From: Symbiodinium natans
Taxonomy: Eukaryota > Sar > Dinophyceae > Suessiales > Symbiodiniaceae
DNA length: 64,000 nucleotides
Direction of reading: 5' to 3'
NCBI GenBank assembly: GCA_905221605.1
Contig: CAJNDS010001879.1
Coordinates: forward strand, 366,291-430,290
Of the stretch, positions 57,100 through 64,000 are shown piece after piece (within the stretch, counting starts at the first letter, position 1; each line of letters begins with the position of its first letter). The notes under the pieces were generated by a model. That model was not told the DNA's origin. It did no database searches and saw only the letters and a list, made by a program, of their open reading frames with translations. Made by a program: the position numbers and the translations under genes.

Positions 57100-59590
57100 A
57101 GACTCCGGGCCCACGTGCGGACCCGAGTGCAGAAGACCTCAGGCCGAGGGTTTAAGAATCTTTTGGGGCTTAGGGTTTAGGGTTTCGGGTGTGGGAACCT
57201 TTTGGGTTTTTTCTTTCCCCGCCAGTTTCGCATGCGTTTACGGGGAAAAAAAGTCAATGCAATAGGGTTATGCTTGTAAATTGCCGAGCTTTGGGGCTTT
57301 AGGGGTTGGGGTTTGGGGTTTAGGGCCTAGGGTTTAGGGCAGCTCGTTTCTGTTTAGATGTGTTGAGGGTTGGCAAGGATGAGTGGCGAAGGTTTGTGGT
57401 TCGGGTTCAGTTGTGGGTTTTGCGGTGTTAGCGATTTAAGACGCCCTGCTTCCAGATCAGTTGTTCAGTGGTAGCAGTTCAGCGCAGGGTGACGAAAAAC
57501 CTCTAGGAAGTCAACGCTCGTGCTTGTGGCATGATGAAGCGACCAGTTCGCAGTCTCTACATCATGGCCAGCTCATGCCGATGGGTTCCAATGCTTGATG
57601 CTTGATAGTTACAACAGCAGATCGTACCACCTCTACCAGCTCAGCACCGCACCCAAAGTCAAGGACCCCGTCCTGTGGCGCATGCCCTCGTCGTCCTGAG
57701 AAGCATGGCATGGGCGAACCTGGGATTTTAGCTCACCGCTGATGCTGCTCAATGGCGAAGGTGCGCCGTAGCAATCGCTCACCAAATGCTGTAATTCATT
57801 ACTGTCATTGCACGAGTAAGGGTGTACCGGGTCTGAAGAAGCCACGGCCCACCCACACGCACGCGCAAAGGCGCACGAGGCAAGGGCATGCGCACGGCCA
57901 CGCCAACGCACACCTGCACGCACACCTGCACACGCACTCCCACGCGCACGCCCACGCTCAGCGCACCTGCACCCCCGCGCTAGCTCCTTCAATCAACAGC
58001 CTCACGCCAGGCCCCCCCCCCCCAAAGAAAGGAAATCCACACCAACATCCTCGTGCTTGCTTCGAGAGCCAGGACGTTGCGAAAGGCGGCGGCCGAGCGG
58101 ATGCCCCTGGAAGGTCGCCATTCCTGAAGTGCTAGCACGTAACGAATCCGCCCAGAGCCGGAGTAGCCTATTCCGTGCCCCGTGATGAGCAAGGTTAGAG
58201 GGAAGCATCTGGTAGGTTAATGTCAAGTCTTGCTTCAGATTCGAGGCCGACTCCCAAGCTCTTCTCCCTCTACACACCCAGCATGCGAGGCATCACTATC
58301 CTGCAGAAATTTACAGAGCAACACATACAATTCGCAAGGCTTCCTTCCCACGCTGCTGCCAGCCCGCACCGCCAAGCAAGCACGGAGACGTGTGATCCGT
58401 GCAGAACTACCATCTACCGCACACGGTGCCTTGGTCCGGGCCCAGGATGGGCTTTTGCGCCACCGCATGGGGCAGGTCGGCAAGGCCTTGCAAAGGTCAC
58501 ATTCTGTGGTGACTGCTGGGTCGGCTTTCGTGGGCTCAGGTGGCCTGTGGCTTTGGCGAAGCTGAAACCGATTTCAAAGCTGTGTCAAGCTCTAGACTTT
58601 GAGATGGCTTCAGAGTTCATCAGGCACTTCCATGGAAGTTCTGACCCTCAGCTCTCAGCGACACTTAGTGTTGGCGCCCGGATCTGCCGTGCGTGCCGGA
58701 TTCCCCACTGACTCTGCATGTGCAAACAAACTACCGTTTACCAGTACGGCCAGTACGGCCAACCCTTACATGAAGCTTCAATGACCCAGAGTAGGCTTCG
58801 GCTCGCCTGCTATTTGAGCTTTCAGCGCCGCATCCTTGCAGGCATCAAGAGTCAAGCGCTGACAGCAAGATCTGAAGCAACAATCAACTCAAGCCCAAGC
58901 CCACTGCGCACGATCACCATGCATCAAAGAAATAAGTAAGAGTGCCTTCGGAATCTGAAGCCGGCCATCTGAGAAACGAAGCTGTGTAAGGCGCGGATCG
59001 GAAACTGATTTCGGTCGCTTGCCCCACTTGCTCCCGTTCGGGACCTTTCCACCACTTGAACCGCTTGCCTCACGCGCACAACTTGCCTCCCCTGTAAGTA
59101 AGAGTGAGATTTTGTCGTTTGGAGGTCGCCAGCAATCCGATAAGCTGTAATTGCACCCTGTGCAAAGTCGACATGCTGAAGCTGCTTAATTCCTGTGGGC
59201 AAGGCGAAACGCTCGAATCTACCGAACTTGATCTCGACCCAAGAAAACCAAAGTAAATCGATTCAAAAACACGCTACCCCCTTTGTATCACTTGTACCCC
59301 ACCATGTCCCACTTGCACTAGTTGATTGCGAAGCAAGGACTCCTCTACTGTGAGGATGCGTCTCCTTCGAAGTGGTGTTGGGTGTGTGCCGTGGGGCAGT
59401 GCTTGGGGGCACGCTTTCGAAGTCAGGCGAGTGGGGCAAACTCAATTCACGGTTCCCGGCTGCACCGGCAATGAACTGGAAGAGGTACGGACCGTACTGA
59501 TGTGAACATGCACTACATGCACTGCATGACCCATACTCTGAGGCAAAATGCCCAATAAGCCCCAGGGACCTTGTCTCAGCCCTAACGACT
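57100..59590. other. Stretch without a recognised gene
   Basis: Small TTTAGGG-like remnants at 57168-57190 and 57298-57345, and a CACG-rich tract at 57852-57970. Frames at 58230-58565 (plus) have fair composition (VRAQDGLLRHRMGQVGKALQ) but no motif. Confidence 0.35.
57852..57970 (+). repeat. CACG/CACACGC-rich tract
   Basis: Irregular CA/CG microsatellite (CACGCACACCTGCACACGC-like units). Confidence 0.75.
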
Positions 59591-59591
59591 C

Positions 59592-60013
59592 CTACGCGAA
59601 AGCAGCTGAAGCTGCAACCTCAGCTGCTATGCGGGATTGCGGGGCCTCGCTCTTGCGGCGAATACGCTGCGTGGCAGCATCCGTCGCCTCACGCACGTCG
59701 TCGGAACCAGATGCGTCGGCTGAGTGGGCCTGCAGGGCTCCCCGACGCCCCTCCTCCCTTCGCTCGCTCCCTCCATCACAAGGAAATCCTGGCCCCAATC
59801 AAGTCCGTCACACAGACACCTAAACCCCGCAATCAACTCCGAAACCCTGACTAAACACCGCACATTTTTTGTAGAAGAGCAAACCGACCCCCGCTGGTGA
59901 TGCTGAGGCACCATCTGCAGTACCTGCGCTAACGCGGCACTCCGTGCTGAGTCGTCTGTCAGGCGCCTCAAATCACGACAACAGAGCCTATGGGAAAATA
60001 GTTGAGGCTCCAA
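59592..60013 (-). CDS. Candidate exons, family not recognised
   Basis: The minus strand reads DLRRLTDDSARSAALAQVLQ then MVPQHHQRGS (about 59965-59880) and, in a second frame, HSADASGSDDVREATDAATQ through RIRRKSEAPQSRIAAEVAAS with a stop at 59592. Both are Ala/Arg/Asp-rich and helix-prone. The joining intron is not resolved. Confidence 0.33.
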
Positions 60014-60159
60014 GAATCATGCTATTTTCTGTTGTTACAGTTGAAGATTTTAAGGATTGCTAAGAGGCCTGCATGAGCAATTTCGTGAGGCCTGCACAAG
60101 CAGTGCCTATGTAGACGCAACCAACACGATACTCCAAAACTACGACACATTAAACCTCG

Positions 60160-60310
60160 TGCCGTTGCCTTGACATGGCTGCAGGGTTCTCGAAGATGGA
60201 GTCCTCTGCAAAACGACGAAAACCATTCGTCTTCACCCTCATCAGCGACTATTCTGCCAATAGCACAAGCAAAGTATTCTGCGTCCTTTCTCGCCACGCT
60301 GTTTTTCCTC
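60160..60310 (-). CDS. Candidate exon, family not recognised
   Basis: The minus strand reads ARKDAEYFACAIGRIVADEG then EDEWFSSFCRGLHLREPCS. An overlapping second frame (KQPEDPDEEKQRGEKG) is also open, so the frame choice is uncertain. Confidence 0.33.
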
Positions 60311-60697
60311 GTCAGGGTCTTCAGGCTGTTTACATGCCATTGAGATCAGCTGGCAAGGTTTATCAGACGAGAGATGACATCGGATGTAGCCCCATCTAGT
60401 TGATCCAAATGGTAACTGGCCAAATTCGCAACCCACGGCGGGATGAATTAGAAGATCATTCGAGGCAAGTAGCTTGGCCAGCAAAACTTAAACCAAAATC
60501 CGCCGAGGCCGGAGGCCTGAGGCGTTTAGATCCAAGTCTGAACACTACCCCCTCCCAGCGCGCCGCGGCCAGAACCGCATTGCGGGCGGGTTTTTTTTGG
60601 TCCGAAATGGGTACCCCCCATAGTGGACCTGTATCCAGTCGCGGCCGGCGTGCTCGGACCAGCGGGGATTTGGGTTTAGGGATAGGGCAGAACAGCA

Positions 60698-60782
60698 AAA
60701 AACCCCCCCACCCCCCACCCCCCCACCACCCCCCCACCCCCACCCCCCCCACCATCCCCCCCACCCCCCCCCCCCCCACCCG
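60698..60782 (+). repeat. C-rich tract with A breaks
   Basis: CCCCCCACCCC-like units for about 85 bases. Confidence 0.9.
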
Positions 60783-61135
60783 TGCCTTGGACACTTAACG
60801 TCTATTCTGCGCGTGCTCTTTGTTTTCGCAAACCTCTCTGGGATTGGGTTCTCGTTTGGCGCTTCAACGCGGAAGGCGTTCTATCGGATCGCTTTCTGGC
60901 GAAAGAGGCCACGAAGAGGAGACGGTCAACGGAGGACGGTGGGATGACGGAATGAATTTTGACGGGAGGCCACGGAGACGACACGGTCAAGGGAGGGGGG
61001 TCGGAACATTTTGCTGGGAGAGGGGCGTGGCGGACCATGCATGGATCACGGGTTCGGGAGCAAGGATGGGGGGGAGCGCGGACAGGGAGCATTCGGTCGA
61101 TGGGCAGGAGAGTCACACAAGAACGCCCTCCGTGC

Positions 61136-61547
61136 ACGCCCTCCGCGCCCTCCGCGCCCTCGGCGCCCTCCGCGCCCTCCGCGCCCTCCGCACCCTCCGC
61201 GCCCTCCGCGCCCTCCGCGCCCTCCGCGCCCTCCGCGCCCCTCCGCGCCCCTCCGCGCCCTCCGCCCTCGCGCGACCTCCGCGCCCTCCGCGCCCTCCGC
61301 GCCCTCCGCGCCCTCCGCGCGCGCGCCCTGCGCGCGCGCCCTGCTCCCCGCCCTCCGCGCGCTCCGCGCCCTCCGCGCCCTCCGCGCCCTCCGCGCCTTC
61401 CGCGCCCTCCGCGCCCTCCGCATGCACCCTCCGCGCCCTCCGCGCCCTCCGCGCCCTCCGTGCGCTCCGCCCTCCGCGCCCTCCGCCCTCCGCCCTCCGC
61501 CCTCCGCGCCCTCCGCGCCCTCCGCGCCCTCCGCGCCCTCCGCGCCT
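61136..61547 (+). repeat. 9-bp GC-rich minisatellite (CGCCCTCCG)
   Basis: About 45 copies of a nine-base unit with some 8- or 10-base variants and CGCGCG interruptions near 61316-61340. Because the period is a multiple of three and the unit has no stop in any frame, four or more long frames run through it on both strands (Pro/Ala/Leu/Arg repeats). They are a by-product of the repeat. Confidence 0.95.
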
Positions 61548-61690
61548 TTCCGTCCAGGACACAGTGTGCTGATGCTAAGGGTGCATTGCGTCTATTCTGC
61601 GGGTGCGTTGCGTCTATTCTGCGGGTGTTTCCTTTGTAAAGTATTTGTTTACAAGGCACGCACGTGCAGCATAGCCTTTAAGTGTCCATC

Positions 61691-61701
61691 TTACCCCCCA
61701 C

Positions 61702-61756
<55 letters not shown>

Positions 61757-61757
61757 T
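61691..61757 (+). repeat. C homopolymer, about 60 bases
   Basis: One of the longest homopolymers in the window (CCCCACACCC then an unbroken C run). The true length is uncertain. Confidence 0.9.
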
Positions 61758-62059
61758 ACCCTTCCCCCAACGGAATGTTGGGGGCTGTGAGGGAGTGTGA
61801 GGAGGGGTGCGAGCCAAGCAGGAAGTGGAGGTTAGAAGCACGCAGCGCAGTACGGTTTAAGGTGCTGTCTGCTTCCTGCCGCCTCGGAACCCTTGCCGAG
61901 GCGGCCTCAGCGATAAAATGACTTTGTAGTGCACGTGCAACTGTCAGAACCTCACAAATTGTCTCTCGCCCTTTGCCTGTGGCATTCCTGTCCGGGACCC
62001 GTGGCTTCTTACAGCAAAAGTACGAACTTGGGGCTCTTTCCGTGTTCATCCTTGGCGAA

Positions 62060-62400
62060 CGTTGGCGAATGTTCTGGTTTCGCATCATGGGAGGCAGATT
62101 CTCGTCTGGCAAATTCCGATCTCTGTCATCCCCGGCAACTCGACCCATCATGTATTCAACATGATGCATCTGGCGTTCCCAACCCGGCTCCCCCCCCGGA
62201 TGCTGTGGGGCAGCCTTCAAGATAGTCAAGGGGTACAGACTGCATCGAATGCAGAAACAAGAGAAAGCCCGAATCTATGAGAAATGGGAAGCACTGGAGG
62301 TCTTCGTGCATTGGGTACCTCGGAAGAAACAAAAACGGGCAAGTCCAACAGCCCCACAGCGGAACGGGACCCCAAATACAATCTTGAGCGCAAGACACAG
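62060..62400 (+). CDS. Candidate exons, family not recognised
   Basis: The plus strand reads ANVLVSHHGRQILVWQIPIS then VFNMMHLAFPTRLPPRMLWG, followed by a GT (GGGGTACAG), and then RMQKQEKARIYEKWEALEVF through VHWVPRKKQKRASPTA. The second segment is basic and helical. A plausible acceptor between them could not be fixed. A competing minus-strand frame at 62229-61756 is also open. Confidence 0.33.
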
Positions 62401-63149
62401 TCCAGCTTCACACATACTCTGAAGGACATTACATTTCGGTTGCAAAGGTTGCGCCAGTTGCGCTCCCGCATAGCTGGACACCAGTTGGAGCAGGAGGTTT
62501 GCAGTCTAGACAGATACACACAGCCAACAACCGCGCTTGTTTATTTTGATTTTGTCCACAGCAGATGGCCGCAGAGTTGCAAATAGCCACAAAGGTATGT
62601 GTCGAATTTGGAAATGAGGCCTCTGGTTACTTTGCTTACAACCAGTAGATTTCAGACCAGTTCCAAAAAGTTCGACCCTCTCCCTCTCTTCTTCTTCTCT
62701 TCTTTCTCGTTGTCAGTGAAGAGCTTCAGGGAGCCTTTTGGCTGTTCCTCGCAGCCGCGATGAAGGCCGCCCAAAGGCCCGTGTGCCTTGCGGACTTGCG
62801 GAGACCGTGGGACCCGTGGTGGTTTCTAATACTAGCAGAATGAATTCAAAAAAACAATCGCATAAAAAATGCATGATTAGAGAATAATGGACTAATGGAA
62901 TAACATAACAGACTAATAGAATGATGAAAACATGAAATAGTAAGGTACTTTCCTTTGCCAAGACAGACGTGTGTACTGCGTTGCATGGGCGAATGGCTGG
63001 CACTTTGTGCGCATGGTAAAAAATCGCAAAGAAGCGTCCCTTACTAGTTGCCCAGCTGGCCTGCAACGCTGGAGCGGTGTTTTGCTGGCTCGTGCTCCCC
63101 CTTCTGCAAGCCTGCCTCAAATTGATACCCTGGTTTGTTTGTTTGGGTG

Positions 63150-63336
63150 AGAGCAGTTTTACAGGAGGCAAAGCTCCGAAATGGGCAGGTGTCTACCTTG
63201 GGGCACAGCCTAGCTTGGAACGGCGGCAGCGCCACATGCGAACGTGCGAAGAAAGCATGACAGCCCACTGCACCAGGAACCCTATTATGGCCCTCTATGC
63301 CAAGGCTTCACTTGCATGGAGGCACCAACACAGGTA
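63150..63336 (+). CDS. Candidate exon, family not recognised
   Basis: The plus strand reads FTGGKAPKWAGVYLGAQPSL then ERRQRHMRTCEESMTAHCTR and NPIMALYAKASLAWRHQH. It is bounded by a possible acceptor (GAGAGCAG) and a good donor (CAG|GTAAAG). No family is recognised. Confidence 0.4.
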
Positions 63337-63558
63337 AAGACGACAGCGTCTGCACTGCTGGCTCCTTGAGACCTCAGGTTGTTGTTTGAAAGGCAGCTCC
63401 AATATTGGAATCATTGCTTGATCTAGTTCCTCACATCCCTCCTGGCAGTCCCGACAAGGAAACTTCCGCTCCGCCCATAGCCCAAGGCCCAAAGATTTGG
63501 TGCAAATCGCTAGGCACGTGGCTGTTCTTGCGGTTTCGCACGAGCAGCAAGCCCTGCA

Positions 63559-63564
63559 ACACAC

Positions 63565-63595
<31 letters not shown>

Positions 63596-63597
63596 GA
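63559..63597 (+). repeat. CA microsatellite
   Basis: About 18 CA units with one CG change. Confidence 0.9.
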
Positions 63598-64000
63598 GAC
63601 CAACACGAGCACATGATACTGTCCATCCTGCCAGCCCCGACAGCTGAAGACGCTTTTTGAAGACAGTGGTGCTCCAATCCGACAGGGTAGAACGAGGTAC
63701 AGACAAGAAACCGACTTTGCCGAATGCGGGTCGGTTTGACCCTATTTGACCCTTGCCGCTCACTGAAGCAAACCTGACCGGGCACTGATGGCTTCATATG
63801 TTCTAATGCAAGAAGATTGGACTTAAGAATCGAAAGCTTCGGCGATGCAACATGCAAGATTCATGGGCTGCCCAGAAAGCCGAAAGACAACAGCACAGGA
63901 AAATATCTTGGTGTCCACTAACGTGGGTTTCTAGCGCACCCACAGTCCTAAACTACAATCAGCAGACAGATGGCAATCACATTGCTGCCAGCTGCTGCCA

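Noticed and set aside
60802-61790. Several long frames (about 226-285 residues) on both strands, rich in Ala/Pro/Arg/Leu repeats
   Set aside because: They run through a nine-base minisatellite that has no stop in any frame. Composition and overlap on both strands show they are repeat artefacts.

Overview
The window looks like nuclear DNA of a dinoflagellate, most plausibly a Symbiodiniaceae-type alga. The evidence is: many blocks of the telomere-type heptamer TTTAGGG/CCCTAAA inside the sequence; a gene cut into many short exons in which at least one intron clearly starts with GC instead of GT; abundant homopolymer and microsatellite tracts; and no bacterial-style gene packing. The family-level assignment is an inference, because TTTAGGG is shared with plants and other algae.

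Left part (1-10.8 kb): three genes lie on the minus strand. They are a SpoU/TrmH-type RNA 2'-O-methyltransferase with a signal-like N-terminus (133-939), a nucleotide-sugar transporter whose pieces can be joined through about eleven short exons (9298 down to 4416), and just upstream of it a CPBP-type intramembrane protease-like gene (10804 down to 9539).

Middle-left part (11-37 kb): mostly sequence in which I recognise no complete gene. It holds isolated exon-like pieces, one with the AMP-binding signature of acyl/aminoacyl adenylating enzymes, plus many low-complexity tracts and two adjacent perfect palindromes (33001-33060).

Centre (37.1-46.2 kb): the main find is a complete LTR-type retroelement of 8,855 bp. 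It has two identical 292-bp long terminal repeats, a primer-binding site complementary to the anticodon arm of initiator tRNA-Met (the half-tRNA primer type known from copia), a polypurine tract, and a 5-bp target duplication TAGGG placed in phase inside a TTTAGGG array. Between the repeats lies one uninterrupted 2,610-codon frame. I find no protease, reverse transcriptase, RNase H or integrase in it. Instead it encodes a WW domain, an S1-like domain, an MLLE (PABC) domain, two triplets of CCCH zinc fingers and a SAM-like region. It reads as an RNA-handling protein carried by a non-autonomous, apparently recent element.

Right part (46.2-64 kb): further interstitial telomere-type blocks (mostly in the opposite orientation), several exon-like pieces without a recognised family, a 9-bp GC-rich minisatellite (61.14-61.55 kb) and long C or G runs.
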